In this document: piece by piece, positions 8,007-16,202 of the stretch
Layout of the letters: every line of letters begins with the position of its first letter
How positions within the stretch are numbered: position 1 is the stretch's first letter
NCBI GenBank assembly: GCA_023429995.1
Contig: JAEZCE010000041.1
Span: 1-64,000 of the forward strand
DNA: 64,000 nt
Reading direction: 5' to 3'
Source: Bacillota bacterium
GTDB taxonomy: Bacteria; Bacillota; UBA4882; UBA8346
Translations under genes and position numbers: made by a program
The notes under the pieces: model-generated
What the model saw: the letters and a program-made list of their open reading frames with translations, nothing else
What the model was told of the DNA's origin: nothing
Databases searched by the model: none

Positions 8007-8948
8007 TCAGTTGATGCGGCCGAATTGAATTCCCCGGTAGTAATGGCGTAAAATTTGCGAATACGTGAAGTTATGCTTGGCCATACCATTGGCCCCGTAT
8101 TGACACATTCCTACGCCATGTCCGTAGCCTATCGTTTTGAAGACAATACCGTTTCCCGATGGGGCGCAGGTAAAACAGGTAGAGTTCAGGGCTAGAGCTT
8201 TCCGGAAGTTTTCGCCGGAGTAAAGGTTTTTGCCGACCGATATCCATAATACCCTTCCCTGCTCAGAACGTTTCCGGATCCGGATGGTTTTTAAATGGTT
8301 TCCAGATAGTTGAAGACACTTCACGAATTGGGACCAACTGTAATTGATTTGACTGGCAAAACGGGGAGAGCCGCTGTCAAACCCGCAAGGGACGCTTTGC
8401 AAATAGGGAACTTGATGCCGCCAAATTTCGGAAGCATCGGCCGTACCTACGCCGCAAGTGGAATGAAACAGGGCGTCTATGGGCTTGTTACGGTAAGTCA
8501 TAATGATTCCCGAAGTTTCCTTTACCGCCCTGCTTATTTTGGCATAAAGCCTGGGAAAATCCGAAACGCCCCATTTGGCTTTCAATTCGGTTATGGACTG
8601 CCAGGCTTGATTTTCACTGGGGTCATCACAAAAATCGACACCGGGATAATGTTGGCAGCCACGTCCTCCAAAACGTTTTAATCTTTGAACGGCGAGGGTG
8701 CGGGCCGCGATTGCCTGGGCCTTTAGGGCTTCGATTTCAAAATTGGCGGGCATTTCCGCCGCGACCACGCCTATGAGATAGCTCTCCAAATCGGTATGGT
8801 AGATTTTGGATTCACTTTCTGACAACAGCGTAATCGGTATCGACGGGAAATGAGTTGGCCTGGGGGCAATTTTTCTAAGCAGAATCAAGGGGGTTAAAAT
8901 CAATAAAACGATTAACAGCAACCGAATGAGAGCATTTAAGGAACGCAC
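8007..8948 (-). CDS. spoIID: Stage II sporulation protein D (SpoIID)
   Basis: A membrane-anchored lytic transglycosylase (313 residues) needed for septal peptidoglycan thinning and engulfment. One N-terminal membrane helix covers residues about 8-25. The SpoIID signature VVAAEMPANFEIEALKAQAI carries the catalytic Glu near residue 65. Later family motifs include ALFHSTCGVGTADASEIW and IGYGHGVGMCQYGANGMA. GTG at 8948 is preceded by AGGAGG. The spoIIQ-like gene follows after 94 bases. In Bacillus subtilis spoIID, spoIIQ, spoIIID and mbl lie in the same order. Confidence 0.93.
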   Translation of the reverse strand: MRSLNALIRLLLIVLLILTPLILLRKIAPRPTHFPSIPITLLSESESKIYHTDLESYLIGVVAAEMPANFEIEALKAQAIAARTLAVQRLKRFGGRGCQHYPGVDFCDDPSENQAWQSITELKAKWGVSDFPRLYAKISRAVKETSGIIMTYRNKPIDALFHSTCGVGTADASEIWRHQVPYLQSVPCGFDSGSPRFASQINYSWSQFVKCLQLSGNHLKTIRIRKRSEQGRVLWISVGKNLYSGENFRKALALNSTCFTCAPSGNGIVFKTIGYGHGVGMCQYGANGMAKHNFTYSQILRHYYRGIQFGRIN

Positions 8949-8970
8949 TCTATGACCTCCTTATTATTTC

Positions 8971-8999
8971 ACCTTATGCCCGGGAATTCCAAAAGATGC
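8971..8999 (-). promoter_or_regulatory. Possible SigE-type promoter for spoIID
   Basis: On the minus strand GCATCTT (8993-8999) and CATAAGGT (8971-8978) are 14 bases apart, ending 22 bases before the GTG start. The spacer equals that of the SigE-like site at spoIIID. spoIID is SigE-controlled in Bacillus. Confidence 0.4.
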
Positions 9000-9027
9000 A
9001 TGGGTGAAATCTCATGGGTGAAATCTC
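9000..9027. repeat. Two tandem 14-bp repeats
   Basis: ATGGGTGAAATCTC occurs twice without a gap, just upstream of the SigE-like spoIID promoter. It could be slippage or a paired regulator site. Confidence 0.7.
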
Positions 9028-9145
9028 GCAGAGTTTATCAAGAAGCCCGAAGTTTGTAAATGTTAACCCAATGTTTGCAAAAAAACTATAAAAAACCGGA
9101 TGGAATCTGCCGATAAAAAGGAAAGTTTTCATGGAGGAAATTTGA

Positions 9146-9307
9146 ATGAGAGAAAAAAATGAAGTTCAGTTAAATATTGATGAGTTATTATTAAATGTAC
9201 TGGGCAATGAATTTTTTAAATCACGGCAATGGCCGATTTCTTTTACTCCGGTAACGCCCAAACCGTCCATTCCCCCGGATGAGAATGAAGCATTAAATTT
9301 TTTTTAA
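9146..9307 (+). CDS. Small hypothetical protein (53 residues)
   Basis: An ATG at 9146 follows GGAGG (9133-9137) at 8 bases, one of the better ribosome sites in the region. The product starts Met-Arg-Glu-Lys-Asn-Glu-Val-Gln, has an amphipathic helix-like segment (NIDELLLNVLGNEFF), a Pro-rich middle (TPVTPKPSIPP) and ends in Asn-Phe-Phe. It has no signal peptide or membrane helix and resembles no family I recognise. It lies between divergent spoIID and the NapH-like gene. Reality rests on the start context and codon composition only. Confidence 0.5.
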   Translation: MREKNEVQLNIDELLLNVLGNEFFKSRQWPISFTPVTPKPSIPPDENEALNFF

Positions 9308-9396
9308 AAATATCCGTGATTGAAGTAGGAAATAACCGGTAATAAGCGGAATAATTAACAAGATTGAATCCACGATTAAATATGAGGTGGTTTGGG

Positions 9397-10584
9397 ATGA
9401 AGAAAATGCTCTCCGCTGGAATGGTGATTTGTTTTGCGCTGTGGATGAATCCGGTTCATTTATTGGCCATGGAAGGCGGGACCGCTCAACACTTTGATAA
9501 CCGGTTATTATTGGCGGAAGCGGTCACCACCTCCCAATCGGAAAGTTCCGACACGGATTCTGCAAAACAGGCTCAACCAAACGACGAAGCGGGAAATGAC
9601 AGAAACCTCAATGCGTCTTCCAAGTCTGCAGAGGAGAAAACCAACGGCTCGGTTAATGCAGGCTTTCAAACAAAGCCGTCGCCGCCGGCAAAAGCCAATC
9701 CCATGCGGGAGCGTTCCGCCACCCAAATGCAGGCCGGCAATCAATCTTTGAAAATTGAGAACATCCTGCTGCTTATCGGAAACTGGTGGGTTTCCAATCC
9801 CTTAAACCTTCAGGTGTGGTATATTTTTTCTTTGGTCGGCCTTATTTTTTATTTGTTGAGAATGAAAAACTTTCGGCGGCCTTTGCTCTTTTTAAGTATA
9901 ATTATTCTCGGCTTTTATTTGGGAAATTCCCTGGACCCGATCTCGGCGGTGTTTAATATAATCCCGAAAACCCAATTCACGTTCAATGGTTCCTTGATCA
10001 TTTTGGGGATCTTGGTCATTTTATCAGTGTTCTTTGGCCGTTTTTATTGCGGGTGGATTTGTCCCTTAGGCGCCATTCAGGAATTGGTTTATCCGAAAAC
10101 CAAAATGAAGATGCCGTCGGCTCCGGACTCGGTGTTGAAATATCTCAAGTATATCGTGCTGGTGGTTCTGCTGTATGTATTCTGGCGGACCGGAAACAAT
10201 TTGTGGGAGGATTACGGACCCTTAAAAACTCTGGTCCGTTTTAACGGCACCGAATTGGCAATATTCTTTTTATTCTTGACCTTGGTGGTTTCGTTATGGA
10301 TAGAAAGACCGATTTGCCGATATATTTGTCCTTTGGGAGCGGTTTTCGCGCTGACTTCCCGTATGGCTATTTTAAAAATGCGGGCCGATGCCGGCGCTTG
10401 TATGGTATGTGGCCGATGCACCGGCGGCGACTGTCCGATGAATGGAATCGAAGCGACCAATACGATGACTGATTTACCCAAAGTGAATCAATCCGAATGT
10501 ATTTATTGCCTGCGGTGCCAGGATCTTTGCCAACGCGAGGCTTTACGCGTTTCAATCCGCCGGATTGACAAAGTATCGGGTTGA
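9397..10584 (+). CDS. NapH/MauN-type membrane ferredoxin protein
   Basis: The product has a signal-like N-terminus, a polar Ser/Gln/Pro-rich spacer (about residues 45-115), then a 4Fe-4S membrane protein of the NapH/MauN/CcoG type. Two membrane-linked cysteine motifs, FYCGWICPLGAIQE and CRYICPLGAVFAL, lie between hydrophobic helices. Two C-terminal ferredoxin clusters, CMVCGRCTGGDCP and CIYCLRCQDLCQ, complete it. Such proteins pass electrons from the membrane to periplasmic or extracytoplasmic partners. No NosR, FMN-binding or reductase gene is nearby, so the partner is unknown. ATG at 9397 is chosen for its upstream GAGGTGG. Confidence 0.8.
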   Translation: MKKMLSAGMVICFALWMNPVHLLAMEGGTAQHFDNRLLLAEAVTTSQSESSDTDSAKQAQPNDEAGNDRNLNASSKSAEEKTNGSVNAGFQTKPSPPAKANPMRERSATQMQAGNQSLKIENILLLIGNWWVSNPLNLQVWYIFSLVGLIFYLLRMKNFRRPLLFLSIIILGFYLGNSLDPISAVFNIIPKTQFTFNGSLIILGILVILSVFFGRFYCGWICPLGAIQELVYPKTKMKMPSAPDSVLKYLKYIVLVVLLYVFWRTGNNLWEDYGPLKTLVRFNGTELAIFFLFLTLVVSLWIERPICRYICPLGAVFALTSRMAILKMRADAGACMVCGRCTGGDCPMNGIEATNTMTDLPKVNQSECIYCLRCQDLCQREALRVSIRRIDKVSG

Positions 10585-10607
10585 AAGGCCCGAAGCGGGA
10601 GCGTCCA

Positions 10608-12017
10608 ATGTCTTCAGTCCGATCCCAACTAACCCCGACAGAGAAACTGAATTTTGGCCAAATTCCGGCCTGGGTGACGGAAGTTGCAAAGCGGTTGCTG
10701 GGTAATGGTTTTCAGGTTTATTTAGTAGGCGGCGCAGTCCGGGATCTGCTGTGGGGCACAACACCCAATGACTGGGACCTGGCAAGTGACGCATTACCAG
10801 AGCATATAACCCGGATTTTTGGAAAGACGATTGCCACCGGCGAGAAATTCGGGACCATCACGGTAATCTGGGACGATCATATCACGGAAATCACAACCTT
10901 ACGGGAGGAGTTGGCCTATGATGACGGGCGCCACCCGCGGGAAATTCACTTCACCAAAGATATTGTCACCGACCTTCACCGCCGTGATTTTACGATCAAT
11001 GCTTTGGCATGGGACTTTTTAAGCCGGGAGTTGATTGACCCTTTTGACGGGAGAAAAGATATCCGTAAGCGTCTTTTGAAGGCTGTAGGCGACCCTGCGC
11101 TGCGGTTTCGGGAAGACGGCTTACGGATGTTCCGTTTTTACCGTTTTTTAGCTGTTTTGGAGCTGCGGCCCCACCGGCCGACCGAACAAGCGGTGGACCC
11201 CGGTTTTGCGGCAGGGGTTAGTTTGGAACGGATTCGGGACGAGTTTAGTAAATTGCTGGTTGGCCAGGGTGTTGCTGTTGGGCTCGAGGGACTTCACCAA
11301 AGCGGTTTATTGAATGTTTTTATCCCGGAACTATTGAATCCACCCGTTGAGAAAGACGGGCGCTGGGAGAGGGAAAGGGAACAACCTTTTTTATGGAGCC
11401 ATTTGGTGGCCACCACTGTTGCAGTTCATCCCCAGCTTCATTTAAGGTTGGCGGCATTGCTTCATGATGTTGCCAAACCGCTCACCAAGAGCATGGAGCA
11501 AAACGGTATCCATTTTTACGGTCATGAAAAACGCGGCGCCGAACTTGGGGTAACCATATTGGAACGGCTTCATTATCCTCAAAAAATCATTCATTCGGTG
11601 GCGCTTTTAATTCAAAATCACATGTTTTACATCGATGGCCGCGCCAGTGATGGCGCAATCAGGCGTTTGGCCGCCAAAGTCGGTCCGGAATTGATATTCG
11701 ACCTTTTGGAGTTGCGCCGGGCGGACATTATCGCCACGGACTCACAAATCGGCGGCATTAACTATCGCACTTGGGAATTTTGGAACGAACTTCGTGACCG
11801 TTTCACCCAAGTGTTATCGGATGAGAAGGGTCATCATCCGTTTCGGTTGGCCCTCAACGGTAATGATCTGCTGGAGGAGTTGCATATGGCTCCAGGGCCT
11901 CAAATGGGAAAAGTTTTGGACTATTTAAAGGGATGCGTCCTTGATGAGCCCGCCCGGAATCAGAGAGGGGTTCTGTTGGAGCTGGCCCGGAAATTTCTTT
12001 TGTCTCAAAATAACTGA
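10608..12017 (+). CDS. cca: CCA tRNA nucleotidyltransferase / poly(A) polymerase family
   Basis: A class II nucleotidyltransferase (about 469 residues) that adds or repairs the CCA end of tRNAs. The head domain shows YLVGGAVRDLLWG and the catalytic pair in DWDLASDA (about residues 35-62). HRRDFTINALAWD and RFREDGLRMFRFYRFLA follow. A C-terminal HD domain starts near 265 with LLHDVAKP and continues to NHMFYIDGR. An HD domain is common in bacterial enzymes with repair or phosphatase activity. ATG at 10608 has GGGAG upstream; an earlier TTG at 10581 overlaps the previous stop. Confidence 0.9.
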   Translation: MSSVRSQLTPTEKLNFGQIPAWVTEVAKRLLGNGFQVYLVGGAVRDLLWGTTPNDWDLASDALPEHITRIFGKTIATGEKFGTITVIWDDHITEITTLREELAYDDGRHPREIHFTKDIVTDLHRRDFTINALAWDFLSRELIDPFDGRKDIRKRLLKAVGDPALRFREDGLRMFRFYRFLAVLELRPHRPTEQAVDPGFAAGVSLERIRDEFSKLLVGQGVAVGLEGLHQSGLLNVFIPELLNPPVEKDGRWEREREQPFLWSHLVATTVAVHPQLHLRLAALLHDVAKPLTKSMEQNGIHFYGHEKRGAELGVTILERLHYPQKIIHSVALLIQNHMFYIDGRASDGAIRRLAAKVGPELIFDLLELRRADIIATDSQIGGINYRTWEFWNELRDRFTQVLSDEKGHHPFRLALNGNDLLEELHMAPGPQMGKVLDYLKGCVLDEPARNQRGVLLELARKFLLSQNN

Positions 12018-12085
12018 CAAACATTCATTCAAGGCCAGTCAATCGTCTATTCTTCAAGGCGCTAAAAACCGAACTTTGGTAAAAC

Positions 12086-12964
12086 TTATTGTTCCAATCG
12101 GAGCTGATTTTCAATCTGATAGATATCTTGTTTAAAATCAATCGGCAGCCGATGAAGGATCTCCTCAATATCCCGTTTGGCTTTTAAACTAGCGACGGCT
12201 CCGGAAACGATAATTCGCCCCCCGGTGACGTTAATACTGATGGGCGATTGATTGAGATAAGGATTGGCGGCGATTTGTTGGAGAAAGCGGATGGTAATTT
12301 GATCATCAATTTCCGTTGTTTGTTGATTGAGTGAATTTTTAATATGCTTAACGCCTGGAACCTTCATCGCGGTTTCTAAAGCCAGTGTAGCCTGATTCTC
12401 GGGGACTTTGCCGAACAGGGTAACTGTTCCGTGCTGGGTTACGCTTTTAATACGGCCGGCAATTAGCGCCGGTTCCCCAATCAAAGCGGCTTGAACCTGA
12501 TTATTCAACGTGGCGTCATCGATGGTTTCGGACATTTTCAGGTGGCTGATAATTTCACGGACTCCGCGAGCTTTCGCGGCAGTTTCCACCGCTTCCTGCG
12601 CCTGGTTGTAGTTGGAAACCCGGCCCATTAATTGGACTTCACCGCCGGTTACTTTGACGCCTATAGTGACTGGAACCTCCGGATTTGCTTGAAACTCCTC
12701 GGCTACTTCGAAAGCCACGTCGAAATCATCAATTTGGCCATCCGTGCAAACTGTAATATTATTTTCAACTTTTTTAACTCCGGGAATGCTCCAAATTAAT
12801 TCTTCCGCTTGAAGCTTTTCTTCCAGGACATCGACTATACCTTGAATTTGTACGGTGCCGTTTGGATAAATCCTTGTTTTTAAAGCATAGGAAGCCAATT
12901 GAGGATGAACACTGAGCTTTTGCTGAATCTTTGTTCCCAATCCCTCATCCGCCATATTCGTCAT
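12086..12964 (-). CDS. Multi-BON-domain protein
   Basis: A 292-residue protein built of about four BON domains, recognisable by recurring VTGGEVQLMGRVSN-type strands (for example GTVQIQGIVDV, GTVTLFGKVPE, GRIIVSGAVAS) each followed by an Ala-rich helix and a PGVKxIxN segment. No signal peptide is visible. BON domains bind phospholipid or glycan surfaces in osmotic-shock and secretion proteins. AGGAGGG precedes the ATG. The gene is convergent with cca and monocistronic. No specific role can be assigned. Confidence 0.8.
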   Translation of the reverse strand: MTNMADEGLGTKIQQKLSVHPQLASYALKTRIYPNGTVQIQGIVDVLEEKLQAEELIWSIPGVKKVENNITVCTDGQIDDFDVAFEVAEEFQANPEVPVTIGVKVTGGEVQLMGRVSNYNQAQEAVETAAKARGVREIISHLKMSETIDDATLNNQVQAALIGEPALIAGRIKSVTQHGTVTLFGKVPENQATLALETAMKVPGVKHIKNSLNQQTTEIDDQITIRFLQQIAANPYLNQSPISINVTGGRIIVSGAVASLKAKRDIEEILHRLPIDFKQDIYQIENQLRLEQ

Positions 12965-13090
12965 TGCGCCCTCCTTTATTAAATTAGAGTTATTATTGCT
13001 ATTAAAGTATAGATTTAGTCAGGAGGAACTTGCAGAAAAAATATTGTTAAATTTTGGGATTCAGAAACCCGCGGAGGGGGTTGTCAAGGA

Positions 13091-13546
13091 TTAAATGGAG
13101 GTTTCGGTTACCAAGCGACGGAGATTTTTTTCAAAGTTTTGATCATCCTGGATGCTTCTTTTGGACGGTCCTTTGGTTCTGCCTCCGCCGCGCCTGTATT
13201 TTGCCAGGATATCCCGTTCTTCCAGCAACAAATCGATGGTTGCGGTTTCAAAAATTCTGCCCGTTGGTGAAAGGGCTTTGGCGTTTTTGGCCAGAATAAT
13301 GGCTGCCAGGCCCCAGTCCTGGGTAACGATGATATCGCCGGGTTTGGTCAAGTTACTCACCATGATATCCGCAGCTTGGGATTCGTTTCCCACGATATAA
13401 TGATGCGCGCCTTGGATTTGATGATTAAATGAAGCCACTGTTATGACCTGATAGTGATAAATTTGGGACAGTTTTTGAATGATTTGCAAACAGTTTTTCG
13501 GACACGCGTCCGCATCAACAATAACTCTTAACTCGGCCAAAGTCAT
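13091..13546 (-). CDS. DUF188 (YaiI/YqxD) family protein
   Basis: A 151-residue member of the DUF188 family, similar to YaiI/YqxD. Diagnostic stretches are RVIVDADACP at the start, DIMVSNLTKPGDIIVTQDWGLAA in the middle and GGGRTKGPSKR near the end. The Asp-x-Asp motif and distribution suggest a PIN-like nuclease fold, but no function is established. It is divergent from the T-box-controlled paaK operon. Confidence 0.88.
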   Translation of the reverse strand: MTLAELRVIVDADACPKNCLQIIQKLSQIYHYQVITVASFNHQIQGAHHYIVGNESQAADIMVSNLTKPGDIIVTQDWGLAAIILAKNAKALSPTGRIFETATIDLLLEERDILAKYRRGGGRTKGPSKRSIQDDQNFEKNLRRLVTETSI

Positions 13547-13564
13547 GATACCTCACAATTGGAA

Positions 13565-13593
13565 TTGAAATTTTTGATTCGCCATGGTATAAT
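13565..13593 (+). promoter_or_regulatory. SigA-type promoter of the paaK T-box
   Basis: TTGAAA (13565-13570), a 17-base spacer and TATAAT (13588-13593) lie directly upstream of the T-box leader. Confidence 0.75.
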
Positions 13594-13625
13594 TTCACTA
13601 AATTATATTCGGTTATAATCATAAT

Positions 13626-13952
13626 AACGATGATGAGGAAAAGTACAAACATTCTCCATAATTCAGGGAGCCCCCCTTTAGTGCGAGAGGGTTTATGAGG
13701 ACGTTTGGAAGTTCACCTCGGAGTTGCCTGCTGAATCCATATTTATTGTACCAGATTTACTTTAAAAAAGGTATTAGGCTAGGCCGGATTTTCCTTCCGT
13801 TACGTTAAGGAATAACCCTAATGTTTCATCGGTTGATTCATGCGCGTTAGCGCCAATGAACCATTGCGGTTGAAAGAGTTGGACTTTGTCCAAGTTGAGT
13901 GGTACCGCGGAAGTAAAGCCTTTCGTCTCATAAAGAGACGGAAGGCTTTTTG
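13626..13952 (+). promoter_or_regulatory. T-box leader, predicted Phe specifier
   Basis: The leader opens with GATGAGGAAAAGTA, the 5' side of a T-box specifier loop. The 3' side GGAAG-TTC-ACCTCGGA places the specifier at 13712-13714; TTC reads phenylalanine. The equivalent position in the thrS leader of this window is ACC, in the same ACCTCGGA context, which supports the assignment. The conserved T-box core GTGGTACCGCGG ends at 13910. A 15-bp terminator stem with T-run follows (13915-13952). Uncharged tRNA-Phe is predicted to let transcription continue into paaK and the ACT gene. Confidence 0.88.
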
Positions 13953-14006
13953 GCTGTTTAAGGGACTTATAGCCTGAATTTTTAAAATTATGAGGAGGTA
14001 GAAATT

Positions 14007-15311
14007 ATGTGGAATCAGGAAATGGAAACGATGCCCCGGGCCGAGCTTCAAAGGATTCAGGGCGAACGGCTTCGGAAAACTGTCGAGAGGGTTTATCATA
14101 ATATTCCTTTTTACCGCCGGAAATTTGATGAAGCGGGAGTTAAACCGGAAGATATCCAGTGCGTTCAAGATGTCCAAAAACTACCGTTTACCACCAAGCA
14201 GGACTTGAGGGATAATTATCCCTTCGGATTGTTCGCAGTCCCCCAGGATGAAGTGGTTAGGATTCAGGCTTCTTCGGGTACCACCGGTAAGATGACGGTA
14301 GTGGGTTATACTAAAAACGATATCGGCATTTGGGCGGAAGTGATGGCCCGTACCATGGGAGCCGGAGGAGTGACCCGTAAGGATATTGTTCAGGTTGCAT
14401 ATGGTTACGGTTTATTTACAGGAGGACTTGGAGCGCATTACGGCGCCGAAAGGATCGGAGCCACCGTTGTCCCCATTTCCGGCGGAAATACCAAGAGGCA
14501 GTTGCAAATCATGGCCGATTTCGGAACGACAACGGTTGCCTGTACACCCTCTTATATTTTATATGTGGCCGAAACGGCTGTGGAAGAAGGAATTGATATC
14601 AAGACCTTCCCTTTGAAAAGGGGTTTTTTTGGCGCGGAGCCTTGGTCGAGCAACATGCGGAAAGAAATTGAGGAGAAATTAAATATTAAAGCCTACGATA
14701 TTTATGGTTTGTGCGAAATCATCGGGCCCGGGGTGGCTTGTGAGTGCATGGAGCAAAACGGGTTGCATGTGTGGGAAGACCATTTTTTGGTGGAGATCAT
14801 CGATCCGGCCACGGGTGAAGTGTTACCCTACGGCGAAAAGGGGGAAGTGGTCTTTACTTGTATTACCAAAGAGGCTTTACCGTTAATCCGTTACCGGACC
14901 AGGGATATCAGTATATTGTACAATGATATGTGCCGCTGCGGCAGAACTCACATGCGAATGAACAGAGTAATGGGCCGGACCGACGATATGCTGATCATTC
15001 GTGGCGTTAATGTTTTTCCATCCCAGATTGAAAGCGTCCTGCTGGAGATAGGCGAAACGGAGCCCCATTATCAACTGGTGGTGGACAGGGAAGGTACAAT
15101 GGACGATCTGGAAATCTGGGTTGAAGTTTCGGAACGGTTGTTTTCCGATCAAGTGCGGAAATTGGAAGAGATCGAGGCGCTGATCCGCCGTGAGATGCAG
15201 ACTACCTTGGGAATCTCGGCTCACATTAAATTGGTGGAACCCAAGACCATAGCCCGTAGCGAGGGAAAGGCAAAACGGATCATCGATCGCCGGGATGTTT
15301 ATTGCGGTTAA
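14007..15311 (+). CDS. paaK: Phenylacetate-CoA ligase (AMP-forming)
   Basis: An adenylate-forming enzyme of the PaaK family (434 residues) that activates phenylacetate or related arylacetates to CoA thioesters. The ATP motif SSGTTGKMTVVGYT lies near residues 90-103. YGLCEIIGPGVACEC, a C-terminal RYRTRDIS, and GRTDDMLIIRGVNVFPSQIE with a closing SEGKAKRI segment are all typical. AGGAGG precedes the ATG. It lies behind a Phe-type T-box and before a tandem-ACT protein. That setting fits salvage of arylacetates into phenylalanine through reductive carboxylation as much as breakdown; no oxidoreductase gene is in view. Confidence 0.9.
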   Translation: MWNQEMETMPRAELQRIQGERLRKTVERVYHNIPFYRRKFDEAGVKPEDIQCVQDVQKLPFTTKQDLRDNYPFGLFAVPQDEVVRIQASSGTTGKMTVVGYTKNDIGIWAEVMARTMGAGGVTRKDIVQVAYGYGLFTGGLGAHYGAERIGATVVPISGGNTKRQLQIMADFGTTTVACTPSYILYVAETAVEEGIDIKTFPLKRGFFGAEPWSSNMRKEIEEKLNIKAYDIYGLCEIIGPGVACECMEQNGLHVWEDHFLVEIIDPATGEVLPYGEKGEVVFTCITKEALPLIRYRTRDISILYNDMCRCGRTHMRMNRVMGRTDDMLIIRGVNVFPSQIESVLLEIGETEPHYQLVVDREGTMDDLEIWVEVSERLFSDQVRKLEEIEALIRREMQTTLGISAHIKLVEPKTIARSEGKAKRIIDRRDVYCG

Positions 15312-15429
15312 AAATATTATTGTTTCGGACGGCAGGGATTTTTTGCTAATTCAAGAATAATCAATAAGGATTTTAACAAAATTGAAACCTATCCGAAATA
15401 AAAAAACTTGAGAAGGGAGAGGGCGGTAA

Positions 15430-15867
15430 ATGAAGGTTAAGCAAATCTCAGTTTTTTTAGAGAATAAATCCGGCCGCTTAGCTGGAATAACGAAAACTTT
15501 AGGACTGCACCATATCAACATTCGGGCGCTTTCGATAGCCGATACGACTGATTTTGGAATTTTACGACTGATTGTCGGCGATCCGGAAGAAGCTGTGAGG
15601 AGCTTAAAAGCGGAAGGATATACCGTCAGCGAAACAGATGTCATTGCTGTGGAAATTCCGGATAAACCGGGAGGGCTCTCGGAAATTCTGCAATATCTTG
15701 ATACGGTGAAAATAAATATCGAATACATGTATGCTTTTGTTGGGAAATCCAACAATAAGGCGGTGGTTGTTTTCCGGGTCGAGGATGTTGAGGGAGCCAT
15801 CAGTTTGCTGCAGCAAAAAGGAGTGTCGCTTTTAAACGCGGCTCAAATTTATTCCTTAAATAATTAA
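15430..15867 (+). CDS. Tandem ACT domain protein
   Basis: A 145-residue protein of two ACT domains: KQISVFLENKSGRLAGITK from residue 3 and VIAVEIPDKPGGLSEILQYL from about residue 71. Proteins of this kind commonly follow paaK and are thought to bind aromatic amino acids. It lies 118 bases after paaK, preceded by a GGGAGAGGG ribosome site, with no clear terminator between, so both should be on the T-box transcript. It may sense phenylalanine or modulate PaaK; that is inference. Confidence 0.85.
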   Translation: MKVKQISVFLENKSGRLAGITKTLGLHHINIRALSIADTTDFGILRLIVGDPEEAVRSLKAEGYTVSETDVIAVEIPDKPGGLSEILQYLDTVKINIEYMYAFVGKSNNKAVVVFRVEDVEGAISLLQQKGVSLLNAAQIYSLNN

Positions 15868-16202
15868 ATGACCGGGAATTTATCCCGCAGAGGAAAAATC
15901 CCCCAAATTTCTTTCAAATGAAAGAACATTCCCGGAGAACCAACTATTGACTTCCTGATGAGCCATTGCCTATGAATTGAATTTAAAGGCCCACACTGAA
16001 AATTCAACGTTCCTTGATGCTGGCCGATTGAAAACGCGGCTCGTAGAGGGAACCGTTGAATTTTCGGCTATTTGGAAAATACAATTAATTTTAGGCGCTA
16101 AAGCCTTTGAAATCGATCCGGAACGGATAAATCACAACCAGTAAATATCTTGGATAGCTTTTTCAAATGTAAATACCCTTAGACAGCCTCGGGGGGATTT
16201 TT
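15868..16202 (+). other. Intergenic region with long hairpin
   Basis: No gene is seen. GAAAATTCAACGTTCC (15998-16013) pairs with 16049-16065 with a single bulged base, giving a 16-bp stem around a 35-base loop. A weak TTGACT (15947-15952) with TATGAA 18 bases on could be a promoter. The hairpin sits in the probable 5' leader of the chemoreceptor-like pair, and GGGGGG precedes the ATG at 16203. Confidence 0.5.

Noticed and set aside
7913..8089. N-terminal extension of the SpoIIQ-like gene
   Set aside because: It overlaps spoIID and lacks a ribosome site; the TTG at 7912 has one and leaves a normal membrane protein.
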